NCBI GenBank assembly: GCA_036873135.1
Contig: JAPTYO010000023.1
Span: 3,483,834 to 3,547,833, forward strand
DNA length: 64,000 nt
Source: Clarkia xantiana subsp. parviflora
Lineage: Eukaryota > Streptophyta > Magnoliopsida > Myrtales > Onagraceae
Direction of reading: 5' to 3'
The notes under the pieces are model-generated. The model made no database searches. It had not been told where the DNA came from and worked only from the letters and a program-made list of their open reading frames with translations. Positions 46,190-58,277 of this stretch are shown in pieces. The stretch's first letter is position 1; each line of letters starts with the position of its first letter. The position numbers and the translations under genes were made by a program.

Positions 46190-48394
46190 GACCCTCACCA
46201 AGGGGTTTGCCTTCTCTCTCTCTCAAAATTGTGAAACCCTAGTTACTTGCTTCACACATCCACCGCCGCCGCCGTGTCTTTCTTCCGTTTGTTCAACCTC
46301 TACCCCATCCACGTCCGATAGCTACTTCACCTTCGACACACAGTTGCTTCACTTTGCTTCGTTCCTTCTTGTACACCATATGTCGCCAGAAAAGCCCTCT
46401 TTTCACTTCGATGATGCCGGTCGGGTCTGGTATGGCATTCCACCGCTTCATGCCGAACAGAACCGCACTGGTCGCCGCCATTTTCACGGCCAGACACTTC
46501 CCCCTCACGGCAGACCTCCGGATATGGGACATGGGGCACCCAAGAACTCCTTCATATTTAACAGCTCTGGAATCGTTTGCTACGGGTCATCTATTCTTGC
46601 GTAGTCGCCGGTCGCCCCGGACCTCGGGGGGTTCAAATCTAGAACTTGTCATCCCTGTTGTGCCACGCCATCCCCGCCACCGGGCTTCCCCCCACCGGGC
46701 TTTCCACCCCTGTCCTGTATAAGTCGTGCCCCTAAGCAGACCCAACCTCCTGTCGACTTGTTCGTATTCAGGGCCACTAGGTCTAACGATGGCCACGGGT
46801 TCACTCGAGCCCAACCTGCAGCTACCCGGATGTTTCTATGGCCTAGCCGTCGCCCGATCGACTTTACGGCCAAATCCCCACCACTGCCGGATCCCAAGAC
46901 GTTACTGACTAGAGAAAAACATCGTCCTCCGCCGGGCTTCCCCACCTTTCCCTCCATCGGCCTTCCCCCTGAACAGGCCCTCCCCTTTCCTTCTGTCGAT
47001 GTCTTCATCTTCAAGGCCACTAAGCCGGCTGGGGTCCATACTCCTGCTATCATCAAATATGGTGTTTTTCGAAGGTTCCAGAGACATGGTCGCTGCTCAA
47101 GCAACCTCAAAGACACACAAGTTCGCCCCTCTTTTGGGGCATGTCGATCGTTATGGTCAGTGCCTTATATCTCCGACGTAGTGACTCCATCAGCCTTCAA
47201 TGAGATCATTCCAATATTGGTGGACAAATCTTGGTGTTTGTCGGCTACGACTAGCCACCCACTACCAACTACACACCAAGACAAGAAACCATGGGATCAG
47301 ACTCCACTAATTCTATCGATAGGGATTCGATCATTATGGGTCAGGTATGTGCTCAACTTGAACAAATTCTTATCTGATCATTATAGGGCGCTCCACACAC
47401 ATGTCGTTGCTTCGCGTAACCAAATTTGCTACTTGATAATCTGGCTCTGTTGTGTGGAGGATCGTGATCGGTACTTTATTGACGAATGTGTTCATCGATT
47501 CAAACTGAAAGTTTTAGGGATTTGTCTTCGAAACACTAGATTGTTTCGCTCTGCTACACCTACTATCCTCACAGCAACTACATCACCTCTCAATATCCAT
47601 TACTTGGTTGGATTAGCCACCCACACTGTTCACTGGTTCTTTGGTGAATCACGCTCCCACATCCCCTGTTCCTTTATAGAACTAGGTTCCGATTTTTCGA
47701 CGCCTAGATTGTGTAAACCTCTTCTCTATGAGAAGTTAGGATTCCCTTCGGCATTTCCGACTTGCGCTAGTCCCTATGGGATGTTCCTCCGACAGAGATG
47801 CATTGGTACACTGGCCCTACGCCACGTGTACAAACGAAGGACCCTTACCTGTCCCACCTTTCTACTGTGGTTCCACGCGTTTGGTACACAGGCCCTTAGT
47901 CATGTTTACCAACGACGAACCCTTACTTGGCCCGTCTCTCTACTGTGGTTCTACGTGGTTAACCTTTGGTACAAGTGCAAGTGTGTGTTGCTAGCTCATC
48001 CAACTTTTGTACTCCCCGGTTTTGTAGTTGTACTTTGTGGCAGAATATTCCTACTGACCCACGTTTGTAGGACTGGTATGCTTTTCTTTATTTCCCTTTT
48101 GTTCAAGAAGGTAATATGCAGAACGGGACTCCTCCTATCAACAGCGTATTCCGCAAAGAAGACGACTATGACGGATTCACCCCTGTTGTTTAGACTTTTG
48201 GGTTCACCTTCTTGTATTGTTTCTTCTCCGTTTAATGCTTTAAATAACTTGAAGACCCGATTATCCTGTTTAGATTCGGTTGTCTTCTGTGTGTTGTTTA
48301 GACTTTGTAGTTGTTTGTTTGAAGTTCGGTGTTGTACTCTTGATGTTTGATTATTAATTGAATGGCGTACTTTACCAAAAAAAAAAAAAAAAAA
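46190..48394 (+). mobile_element. Poly(A)-tailed retroposon, LINE-like 3' end (left border tentative)
   Basis: A GC-richer block of about 2.2 kb sits in AT-rich DNA. It begins near a CT-rich leader and a (CCG)n run (46260-46275). It ends TTATTAATTGAATGGCGTAC, then TTTACC and about 18 A, the style of plant LINE 3' ends. No reverse transcriptase or endonuclease was found, so it is non-autonomous or a retrocopy. No target duplication could be matched to the sequence after the A-run. Confidence 0.55.
46758..48350 (+). CDS. 530-codon open frame in the retroposon, function unknown
   Basis: The frame runs from ATG 46758 to TGA about 48350, ending just before the A-tail. The protein is rich in Leu, Arg, Cys and His with no recognised domain. 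At about 47805-47975 it contains two tandem copies of a roughly 28-residue unit ('ALRHVYKRRTLTCPTFLLWF' and 'ALSHVYQRRTLTWPVSLLWF'), coming from an 84-bp DNA duplication. The length is unusual for chance, but the composition does not look like a normal plant protein and rival frames are open at its 5' end. It may be non-coding. Confidence 0.35.
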   Translation: MFVFRATRSNDGHGFTRAQPAATRMFLWPSRRPIDFTAKSPPLPDPKTLLTREKHRPPPGFPTFPSIGLPPEQALPFPSVDVFIFKATKPAGVHTPAIIKYGVFRRFQRHGRCSSNLKDTQVRPSFGACRSLWSVPYISDVVTPSAFNEIIPILVDKSWCLSATTSHPLPTTHQDKKPWDQTPLILSIGIRSLWVRYVLNLNKFLSDHYRALHTHVVASRNQICYLIIWLCCVEDRDRYFIDECVHRFKLKVLGICLRNTRLFRSATPTILTATTSPLNIHYLVGLATHTVHWFFGESRSHIPCSFIELGSDFSTPRLCKPLLYEKLGFPSAFPTCASPYGMFLRQRCIGTLALRHVYKRRTLTCPTFLLWFHAFGTQALSHVYQRRTLTWPVSLLWFYVVNLWYKCKCVLLAHPTFVLPGFVVVLCGRIFLLTHVCRTGMLFFISLLFKKVICRTGLLLSTAYSAKKTTMTDSPLLFRLLGSPSCIVSSPFNALNNLKTRLSCLDSVVFCVLFRLCSCLFEVRCCTLDV

Positions 48395-49485
48395 GAGTCA
48401 ACTCAAAACTATAAAAGAGGATCCCATGTTTACATTTAAATTAACAAATTAATTTATGTGACAAGAAGAATACTTCCATACCATACGACTAATTTGTACA
48501 AAGGTATTCCATGTTTACACGTCAAAATACTATTTCTTTTACTTTTAGAAGATTGTGATTCTGATTGCACGAATAAAGAAACCGAAAAGACTGGAAAAAA
48601 AAATTAATACTGAATACACGAGGACAAATGCACAAATAGTTAATACTGAAGTGAAGTACTACATATATGCCCTATATTATTTATTAATTATATATATTTT
48701 TCTCATTATTATATATCAATTTTCCTGGCCGATCTCATTATTTAAATCAATTACAAGTATAATTTATGTATATAAAACAATTATTAATATTGCATATAAA
48801 ATGTTCAGTGTGAACCCTTTAAAAAAACTATCATCGATTGTTTATTTAGTTTTTATATAATGTATCTACTAACAAATCTCATTTATAAAATTATGAATAT
48901 TGTACACCGTTATAAAAAATGTAATGTGTAAAAATATAGTAAATTATGATATAAAAAGAAAATATGGATTTATTTTTTTAAAAAAAAATATAATATATAT
49001 TAAGTATTATATAATTTTATGATAGTGAATACTATTATAAAAAAATTGTTGTCCTCTACCGTTTGGAGTTTGGACACTTTTATTGTGATATGATGATTGG
49101 TGTCTAACGAGCAGATCGTGCTACATTGACATGTATAATTAGTGTATATATTAATTATTCAAATGTATAATATGATCGTAAATATATATATAAATATAAA
49201 AGCCTGAATGTTAATAGCCCACAACTTTTTTTTTTTTTTTCACGAAAGAGTTTGAACACACTTCATATTAAGTAAGAATAATAATAAATAAGAGAATACC
49301 CAACATCAAAACACGTGATTAAATGAATTGAATATGCATGCATTATTAAGATTAACTACTATATATTCCTCCTGATATATATACATACCATGTGATGTGC
49401 GTATATATATCACTGCAATTGCAGCATCGATTTGCAGCACTACCTAGGGTAAACATAAAGACTAGATAATTAAAGAGAAATATAG
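48395..49485. other. AT-rich intergenic DNA and promoter of the small gene
   Basis: There is no gene up to 49485. TATATATA stretches near 49360-49410 lie within 130 bp of the downstream ATG and could serve as promoter elements. Confidence 0.4.
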
Positions 49486-49707
49486 ATGGGGAAGATGAAG
49501 AGTCGAAAAGTGAAGAAGGTGATGAAGAAGCTGCAGAAAAGATGGCGATGTTTGGTGTCTGGTTTAAGGAGGAACAACCATCGAATTGACGAGGTTTGGG
49601 TGAGCATTATGGATGCCATGGTGTTCAAGACACTGTCTGTCGTGGAAACCATTGTCTTGGTCTCTCACCTCTGCTTCTTCTTCCTCCGTTATGGCTGCTT
49701 GGCCTGA
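49486..49707 (+). CDS. Small basic protein with hydrophobic C-terminus, 73 aa, paralogue 1
   Basis: Single exon, ATG at 49486. The N-terminal 30 residues are strongly basic ('MKSRKVKKVMKKLQKRW') and the middle is polar. The last 30 or so ('TLSVVETIVLVSHLCFF', then 'LRYGCLA' and stop) are hydrophobic, fitting a tail-anchored or amphipathic membrane peptide. A paralogue of 88 aa lies at 61419-61685. The two share the 'VKKVMKKLQK-W' block and nearly all of the C-terminus, also at DNA level, which supports real coding. I do not recognise the family; it lacks the RTFL/DVL motif. Confidence 0.7.
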   Translation: MGKMKSRKVKKVMKKLQKRWRCLVSGLRRNNHRIDEVWVSIMDAMVFKTLSVVETIVLVSHLCFFFLRYGCLA

Positions 49708-50769
49708 ATTAATCTAATCTGGAGCTTCTACCAAACCCTAATTAAATTTCAGTTGGTTCATCAGCTCATGTATATGTAAATGTAACGCATTTATATCCGT
49801 TCGATCCTTAATTATGATCGAGAGGCTACGCATGATATTCGGTTGCAGCATTTGTTGTTAATTATATTATATCTATTATATATATAAAGCTTCAAACAGT
49901 CAATCATTTACTGTATCCTTGTGATGTTGTGATGATGATCCCTATAATAAATCCTCATATCCAAACTAAAAGTATAAATAGTATATATATATTGTAAATA
50001 TTTCTGTTTATATACTCGTCAAATTTAGTTAACGAGAGTTGTTATGCTAATCAGACCCTTTAAAATATAAAATATAGAGACTTATAATCCGTTAGCATTT
50101 TTCTTACATTTTTGTAGAGTGCATTATATGTGATTCTTTCACATACTTAAATATGTAGCCTTATTTTTTGCCAGTTTTTTTATTATAAAATCTAGTTCAT
50201 ATATATATATATATATATAATTTCTTACCCAATATATTTATATATAGATATCTTCTTTGTTAGCACATTTTTTTATCCGACTAATATTATAATAACATCA
50301 CATTTACATCGAGTCAATGAATTTGTAAATGCCTAATAAAATTAGAAAACACTGTCTGTTTAATGAAATTTCTAAATTATCATTCAAATCTAGTGTATAT
50401 ACCATAAATCCTAAATTAATAAATACACATGAATGAAAGTAATAATGAAAAAATAAAAGAGACTAACATTAATGCATGTAAAATTTAAGTTCCAACAATT
50501 AAAACACATCAAGTTTTATTATATATCAAATTACAGGAGTAACCCCCTCATATGTATCCATTATTTTTTAGTTGGTTCACATAGATGGTTTCGACGTGGT
50601 TTTTAATTCCTTCAACCATTACCCCATACTTCAACCATTATTACCCTACACAGCTATGTCACAATTAACATTGATTTATATGATCACTATATAAATACAA
50701 TAATTAATCTAATCGTAATAATCTAATTACCATTGAAATCATAAATGATTAGAGATGTGCTGCTCCCAA

Positions 50770-51350
50770 TTCTCGTTCGACGCTTTCATGCTTCAAGTCA
50801 ACCCATACTATATTGAGCTTGTTGTTGAACTTTACATCATTAACATTAGAAGTATGGAGAATATTCAAATACCTAAAATACAATGATAAATCATTATAAT
50901 GATCAAAGTACGTGAATTCGTCTATTTAATTCCATGAAGTATATACGTTTCTTTGCAGTACATTAACCTACAAATAATCCACCAAACCATGAAATCAACC
51001 TTAATAATTGATATTCGATAAGACCCTATTTATAACACAATGTAAAGCTATAATCAAGGATTAATCATTAACTTACAACGGGAAGTAATAGAACTCATTC
51101 AGGCAATCGTATAATATGTTTGTTTTTATCCTTCCTAGTCGAAGATAGAAGCAAGTCAAAGCCTACATTACTGAGCATGTCATAGAATTTCACATTATTA
51201 ACATTAAAGGTAAAAATAATATTTAAGTACATAAAACACTTTAATAAGTCACCATAAAGATTAAAACACGTAAAATTTCCATAAAGTATATATATTTATT
51301 TGTAACACCAATATCAATCTACAAATAAATCCAATGAACTATAAAATCAA
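50770..51350. repeat. Diverged tandem duplication of about 300 bp
   Basis: 50790-51000 and 51150-51350 align in order: AAGTCAACCCATACTATATT with AAGTCAAAGCCTACATTACT, CATCATTAACATTAGAAGTA with CATTATTAACATTAAAGGTA, and AACCTACAAATAATCCACCA with a similar word. No coding content. Confidence 0.7.
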
Positions 51351-51505
51351 CAAAATTGAACAGTAAAACGTACCTTAATCGATTGATTTGCTCGATTTCA
51401 CCACACATGCTATTTTGATATTATAATAGGAAGTGGTGTGTACGAAGAGAGATATCAAAGAAGAGGTTAGCTAGGCGGTGGTGGACAAACTACTACTCAT
51501 GCTAA

Positions 51506-51507
<2 letters not shown>

Positions 51508-51552
<45 letters not shown>
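51508..51552. repeat. (TA)n microsatellite
   Basis: About 22 uninterrupted TA units, followed by (AAT)n to 51565. Confidence 0.95.
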
Positions 51553-51566
<14 letters not shown>

Positions 51567-51745
51567 GCCTAGGGTTTTGCACAAAATTGCTAAATGTGTG
51601 GGTTGTGCCTGTGGCTGCTTAAAAGCCGAAGGTTAGTACAATATTTTATGTCTATATATATAATATATAATAATAATGTCTAATTTCTGCACAAAATACT
51701 AAACGTGTAGATTGTGGCTACTTCAAAGCCGAAGGTAAGTTACCA
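51553..51745. repeat. Two-unit direct repeat of about 100 bp
   Basis: Units at about 51553-51640 and 51655-51745 share AATAATAATG, TGCACAAAAT, GTGTGGGTTGTG/GTGTAGATTGTG and AAAGCCGAAGGTTAG/TAAG. Each starts after an AT-repeat tract. Confidence 0.75.
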
Positions 51746-53989
51746 AATAAAAAAAGCCGAAGGTTAATTTCTATAATATTTTATGTATAATAATTTTTTT
51801 GCCATAATTATATATATATGATAATTTTTTTGTACGTTTTTATATATTGTTACACACTCTTCGACTTTTTTATTTAAATTTCCATGTGTTTAATTACCTA
51901 ATTTAATTTATTTATATTTATTATTATTCCTATTCTAATTATTAATTACTGCTTACGTGGCGGTCTACGGTGTTCCGGAACCAAACTGTATAGAATTACT
52001 ATTTAAATGGAAATTTTAAAATAATTTGTTTCTTTAAATTGCGTAGAGACCAAAATAGGAGATAAAAATACTTCTTAATTTTCAATCAATCAATATTATG
52101 TATCTAAATTTAGAGAACCCCTATTAAATTTCAACTAAATTAGGAAATGTTGACTGGACGAATCGTCCACATGTCAGTCAGACGGCTTCCGGTACCGAAT
52201 TAATATAATATAGTAGATAATATAACATTTACTCGGTTTACATCCAACTTTTGTGTTACATTTAGTTGAGTCGTCATATGCATTCTCTTTATTTAGAGGC
52301 TTGGACTAATTATCGCACCAAGTCAGGGTCGAAGCTTCACTTTTTTAATACGTATTTTTATTGTTTAAAGTGTTTGTGGTCTCAGATTTGTGTAGTCAAT
52401 GCAATTAAATTATTTCGACTATGATATCAGTTTCTATTTTAGAGTATATATATAATCGAGCATACAGCAAAAAATGCCTATATCTAAGCCAAAATTTAGG
52501 ATTGCAATATTATCTAACCAAGAAGCTTGTGTTACAATGAGCATAAAATATAATTATACTTGATGAAGTTTAATCATATGTGAAAAAGCTGACAAATTTG
52601 AGGTTTAAAATGAATTGCATATCTCGTAAACCTAGTTTCATGATATTCTGCCATGTGGTACAGTTAACAGGTCTAAATTTTTAAACTTACAAAATAAAAA
52701 TTCACATTATTAAATAAAGTTATAAGTTTAATATTTACAGAAATTATTTTGTTAATTATAAAAAAATATGTTTTTTTTTTCTCTATAGTAGGAACTATTT
52801 TTTACAATTTTTTCAAAATCAGAACGACTATTGAACTGGTAAGGTTTCGTATCCCGGTTCGGATATATTCAAACCGATTCAGCCAATTTTAGCAACAACA
52901 TAGCCCAGTTCAATCTTCACCTCCAAAATTTCAAGCCATTCCGAGACATAATGATTTTGCCATTCGAACCGACGCCGGTTTTCATAGTCCAATCTGATCT
53001 GACTGTTAATTCATTCATTAAACATGGTTTGGTATGCACATTTAGATCTTTTATTCAAAGCCGACCAATGTTATGACCGGTTCACAATCCAAACCCGGTA
53101 TGACTAGCAGTTCGGTCCTATTTTTAAACCACTTGGGGTTTTATATGAAAAATTGAAAATATATGTCAAAAGCTTGTCAGATCCCGATCCGGATCTTAAA
53201 ATCTTTCGATCCTACGATCTAGGTGAAGTAAAACGGTTTCGTTCCTTTGTAAGATCATAATCTTGTAGGATCTAAGAGGATCATGATCCCGATATTAGGC
53301 TTTTACGATTCTACGACCCTAGTTAAGTAAAACGATCCTACGATTTAAGTTATCATAAAACCATCTATCTTAAGGATGAAGTCGATAATCAATTTCGGAT
53401 TAAGAAAATTAATGTCTCTATTATATATCTATAATCTTAGGGTGACAAAATTGAATTTTCTCAACTTTAAAAAAGATTTTAAGTCTAGTTTAAAATTTCA
53501 TAGGAGCAAGTTGATCATCATCTCCTAATAGTTTCTTCTCTATATATATCATTTGTTAGAATAGATAAACATACCTAATTAGAGTAATAATAATATACTA
53601 TAATTAACCATAATCATATGTCATGTTAAGTGTTATAATATGATTTAACGTATTCTTATATTTGATAAAACTATTTAATAATTTATATCGAAAATGATTT
53701 TGATAAATTAGTACATGTATTAAAGGATTCTTTTGTGAGTATTATTTATTTATTTGATAAAATAGTAAATTTATAAAGTTGTATCTATATAATATAATAT
53801 AACATATCATAAAAAATTATTCATGTATCATATGTTATTTATAACTTATATAGAATCCTACGATCCATGATCTGATCCTACGAACGATCTGATCCTATCT
53901 TAAAACGATCCTAGTTAGGATCTCGATCCTACAACCTGGATTATAACATATGTTATCGTATATTTTTTTTTATATATGTCTATTAATAT

Positions 53990-54485
53990 ATAAATTAGTC
54001 CAGGAATTGGCAGGTATGAATTTCATCCATACTCTCCACTTTGTTCCGAAACGATCTATAATATCCACTTCTCTCAACCGGTCATACCCATTGGCGGCAA
54101 AGCTCATTGGAATGTTCTGCAAATTTTGAATATGTGTAGGCACTAATCACAATACAGAAAACAACTATACATTACTCAATCGGACTCAACGCAAAGTTAT
54201 AGATGTTACTTACGCATCTTGTCTTGCTAGAGGTTAGTTTGATGTTGCAGTGAACCCCACCTCTGTTGCCAGCAATACCCTCACCTAGTAGAAAACCTTT
54301 ACCATTATAGAGCCAACCTTCGTCACCAGATGAGCTGTCTACTACGTCAACATTAGCTTGTTTTAGAAATCCACCTTCATTATACAGTTCAATATCGAAA
54401 ATGTCGTCATCCTCCAAGGCCAGGTAGACATCATGTGCGAACTAGCTCCAACCCACGACAACGTTGTAGTAGTGAGGGATCTCGT
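53990..54485 (-). pseudogene. B3-domain (REM-type) transcription factor relic
   Basis: Reading the minus strand from 54485 gives 'DNEIPHYYNVVVGWS', a stop, 'FAHDVYLALEDDDIFDIELY' and an acidic Ser-rich linker ('DVVDSSSGDEG'). An exon end follows at TGC|GTAAGT (about 54212). After an acceptor TTTGCAG (about 54118) comes 'NIPMSFAANGYDRLREVDII' and 'DRFGTKWRVWMKF', the start of a second B3 fold. Two B3 pieces joined by a linker are typical of REM proteins, which bind DNA in the nucleus. The in-frame TAG and missing ends show decay. Confidence 0.6.
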
Positions 54486-55418
54486 TGTCGGAGTGTCTTT
54501 TTTTTTTTTTTTTTTTTGGCACTTTCACTCTCCACATATAACCTGCCTCATAACTTTCCACCCCATCCATCAAACGCAGTTTGTACCAACGCTGTGTAAC
54601 CATCCAGTAAATTTCTCGTGGAAGTATTTACAGTTAAAAGTATCGACATATGTTCATGGTTGTAAATCCCAATCTGAGATGAGTACTGTATATAGCTCTA
54701 CGACTAAACCAAAAGTAAAATCAGAAGTAAGTTCTTACGAATTCATTGTTGTAGTTTTCTTTAAGCCGCACGCAGAACGGGGGAATGATATGTCCACCTT
54801 CCTTCCCATCTGCCTTTTACTTGGGACGGGTCGCTGTGTTTATCCCAGGGCCGTTTCCACGGGCAGGGCGAGTATGCTTTGTCGGCCTTCCGGTGGAAGA
54901 CGTTGCGCAAGGGATCGATGGAGGACCTTCATGGAAAAGCTTGCTAGATGTTGTTTCCGGTGCTTACCTAAGGGAGCGACTGCTAATGGCTTTAGGTCTA
55001 CCAATAAATATTTCATGATCCTTCAGGTGTTTTACTTGTTTTGTGCTTTGACTAAGGCAATTCACGTGTCAGCATATCTACTGAATGTATCAACATGCTT
55101 AGGGGGTCTGAAACGAACCATTGTTTGCGGCCCGAAAATAGTCAGCCTGTTGACGTGCCTGTCAGCAAATCGTTTCGACGTGCCTATGTCAAAATCCGGT
55201 CGGATATCAGTAAGTGAATCACCGGCCGGGCACGAGGCGTTAGGTACCGGTTGGTATTTCTCATTTCGTATCCAAAACTTGCTTTCCGGTCTAATTGGTC
55301 GGAATACTCGTTCATTAAATGCCTAAATGGCCAGATTATTTTTTAGTCAAATCGAACGTAATCCGATGAAAACAGATCGGTCAGAATTTCTGTCGGTAAA
55401 CGGCTCTTTCTTGTAGTG
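54486..55418. mobile_element. CACTA (En/Spm) transposon end, truncated
   Basis: The right border reads TTTCTTGTAGTG (55407-55418), the inverse of the plant CACTA terminus CACTACAAGAAA. Subterminal GTCGG/CCGGT words recur in the last 250 bp (CGGTCGGATATC, CCGGTCTAATTGGTCGG). No matching left terminus was found. A 297-codon frame across it starts in a poly-T tract and shows no domain. Confidence 0.55.
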
Positions 55419-57572
55419 TAGTATAACTTTTAACGCATCGTGCAGCAGTTAAGCAGCCTTTTTGGCTCATGATGATTCCTTTGGTTTCCCAACAAATAGG
55501 ATCGCCTGCTTGCTCGATAGGGAGTATATATCGAATCCCTTGATTCACCTAGACATTATATTTCTTCACATTGATTTTTTCTATCGAATCTAACTGATAA
55601 AAGAACATTTTCGTGTAATATACTACTTTTTGTGGCATTTATCTTTTTCCAAATGATGTTATTTCCTACTACTGTTGTTAGTGATTCTTCCTTTTATTCT
55701 TTCTTATTACTATTAATTACGATACAATGTATATGTAAAGACGTTCAATTATGGAAGGAATACAACAGTAAAAAAACGTGTTAATTGTTGATTTTTTTTT
55801 TTCTTGGCCAAAAACAAAAACGAATTGTTGTTTTTTTTACCACACGTGATAATTGTTGTCGATAACTACTATACTGTTTACCACAAACAATAAGTAATCT
55901 AATCATACTATATAAGTACTATATATATACTAGAATTTTAAGCGACTATGTTACACACGCAGGGGTCATTTTTTTTCATTATTTAGTTCAAAAGACGAAT
56001 TAGAAAGCGTAGAATATTGGTCAATATCTGAATTTCGTAAATGTATAAAATTTGAAATTGTTATAATATATGTTAAAACAAGCATGACAAAGAAGTTGTA
56101 ATACAATTATGATACAACATTATTATAAACACAGGCTTGATTGTTCAAGATATGCAAATAATATGAAAATAAAACTCTATGCCACCATTGATAAACTGAA
56201 GAATGTACAAAACACATTAGTGAAGCTCAATAATGACTATCTGAAGGGTCCATGCACTTAGATACAATACTGACTTCAAATTTAGGACGTGAGACTTCTA
56301 ACTAAGACTCTTTTTCAAAGGTAGTCTTAGGTCAATTGGACCAATTGGGGCTAGGCCCCAATTACCCTAACCAGACCTAGCCTAGGGTTAGGTCCGATCT
56401 TGGGTCGGAGTCGGCTGGATATCCGGCGACCCCGATCTAGGGTTGAACATAACTCTACACTAGGTCCAGCTAGGTCAATTGGGTTCAATTTTGAAATTTT
56501 AGGACTAAATTAAATAAAATAAAAGTTAGAGATTGTATTTGAGGGACTAAATTGAATAAAATCAAAAGTTTAGGATGGGTCACTTGAGTTGCACATATCA
56601 TTTAACGGCCAAACTAACGGCTAACTAACAGATGTACCAAAAAACACATTTTTGCAAAAACAGAAAACATTATACCAAGAGATATATTCGGTCAAATATG
56701 TTATACAAAAAATACCTTCGACCCTAAAAAATTTATATATATTGTGGATATTCAATATTATATGTATATATCATCTTTCTTATTTAGACCTTCTATATAT
56801 TGATTTTATTCCTCTCTAAGTTTATAATCCCTATATAAGGGCTTTCTATATGTGATAATACGATTATTTTCAAATTCTCTATTTTATTACCTCTCTATTT
56901 TTGTAATAATATACTAATTATTTATGCATAATTTTAAACTTACCCGTCCTAAATAGATTTTCTAATTTCCTCGCTAATCGTATCTAGATCACATGATACA
57001 CTTTACTTATTAACGGCGATTGGGCGGTAGCAACGTTACAAATTATTCCGCTATTCTTGGAGTCAGTGTGTGAACAGTAGTGATCTGCATGCTTTATTCG
57101 GAATTATTATTATTGCTAAAAAGAAGCCGACACGTGGTTGGTCGTGGTCCAGGTCCACACCACTACTAAATGAGAGAAGTCGAATATATATAGGTTAAAA
57201 AAAAAAAAAAAATCGAACTGTCGAATATATCATTTTTTAGCCAAAGAGAAGTCGAATATATATCATGTGTTCCAATTGCTCCCACATCATCATCTGATCA
57301 GCTTAAGTTCTTGAATTTAACATTTAATTGACGTCTTATTAACTTTAGATTTTCAACCTTTTCCATTGATTTTACTTAGAAATAGATATCTCATAAATAA
57401 TTAGACTTTTTTTGTGTTTTTTTTTTATTTATAAATTTCTCCCTCCTAATATTAACTTTTGTTTACTTCTTCATACCCTATTTTTTTAATGCAGAGCTAG
57501 ATAAACCGAATTAAGGGCTAATTGAAAATTTTTAAGAAATAAATTATCCAAAAAAAAGTTAGAGATATATTA
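55419..57572. other. Intergenic AT-rich DNA with a decayed MITE
   Basis: No gene. At 56460-56700 the words TCAATTTTGAAATTTTAGG, ACTAAATT, GGGTCACTTGAGTT and AACGGCTAAC follow the right arm of the 5057/29770 MITE family in degraded form. Confidence 0.5.
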
Positions 57573-58277
57573 TGATGGATATCGGTATAAGAAACGGGCA
57601 GTAATCCCATTCATCCGGTCAAAGTCGGACAACCAGAAGGTATAACAAAGTAAAAAAACCTTCTCCGGACGAAGAAGACGATTCACTCTCTATAAGGAGA
57701 AGGGAATCGTCCATTCTCTTAGGGGAGGGAAACGACCCCTCTCATAAGAGAGGGGGTCGTCCCCTCTCGCATGAGAGGGGCGAGAGGGGGACGTCCCCTC
57801 TCACATGAGAGCTCTCACGTGAGAGAGGATCGTCCAGTTCTCATACGAGAGGGAACGACAATTCTCATTGTCCTAATTACGAATTATCGAGTGACCTCTT
57901 TGATGTAATCGATTGGTCTCTCGTCTTCTCCAAGTAGAATTGACGATGTCTTATGGACCTAAACTTAAATATGTGATCCCCTCTCCGTAAGGAAAGTATG
58001 CATAGACAACTTTCCATACAAAGGTATCCGGTGTATCATAAGTGCATGGACCAGTTTCCATATAGGTCATTCCCTATAAATATAAGTTCACATCACTTCT
58101 CATTCTTTACAGTTTGATTCATATTACAATACATATTAGTTCTTAGACTTGTCTTCTGAGTTCTAACTTAAGCTTCGGATGGGGGATTACCGGGCACAAG
58201 CCTGGTTTATCCCTTAGTGTAGGTTCGGGCGCACGGACGGACGGGTTCAAGCTTCAACCGGAGATCAGAACCCAACA
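57573..58277. mobile_element. Solo LTR, 705 bp, with 5-bp target duplication
   Basis: It starts TGATGGATATCGG and ends CAGAACCCAACA. TATTA flanks it on both sides (57568-57572 and 58278-58282). A promoter-like CTATAAATATAAG lies near 58075 in the plus direction. A hairpin array occupies 57700-57860. It was inserted into a decayed relative of the 5057/29770 MITE family, whose text runs on across the site. Confidence 0.88.
57700..57860. repeat. Hairpin array inside the solo LTR
   Basis: Repeated CCCCTCTC(N)ATGAGAGGGG palindromes follow one another: CCCCTCTCATAAGAGAGGGG, CCCCTCTCGCATGAGAGGGG, CCCCTCTCACATGAGAG, CTCTCACGTGAGAG and weaker copies on both sides. Confidence 0.88.

Larger units (their letters stand above)
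49708..53989. other. Long AT-rich intergenic region
   Basis: No gene is supported over 4.3 kb. It holds a (TA)n tract, two local duplications (listed separately) and GGTTCGG/ACCGGTT words at 52840-53120 that look like a decayed DNA-transposon. At 53180-53345 and 53855-53940 there are recurring GATCCTACGATC words. Confidence 0.5.

Noticed and set aside
46293..47116. Minus-strand frames of 75-155 codons
   Set aside because: Antisense to the retroposon; no recognisable domain and broken at once.
54433..55326. 297-codon plus-strand frame
   Set aside because: It begins antisense to the B3 relic, crosses a 20-T run and continues through CACTA subterminal sequence; no domain or composition of a real protein.
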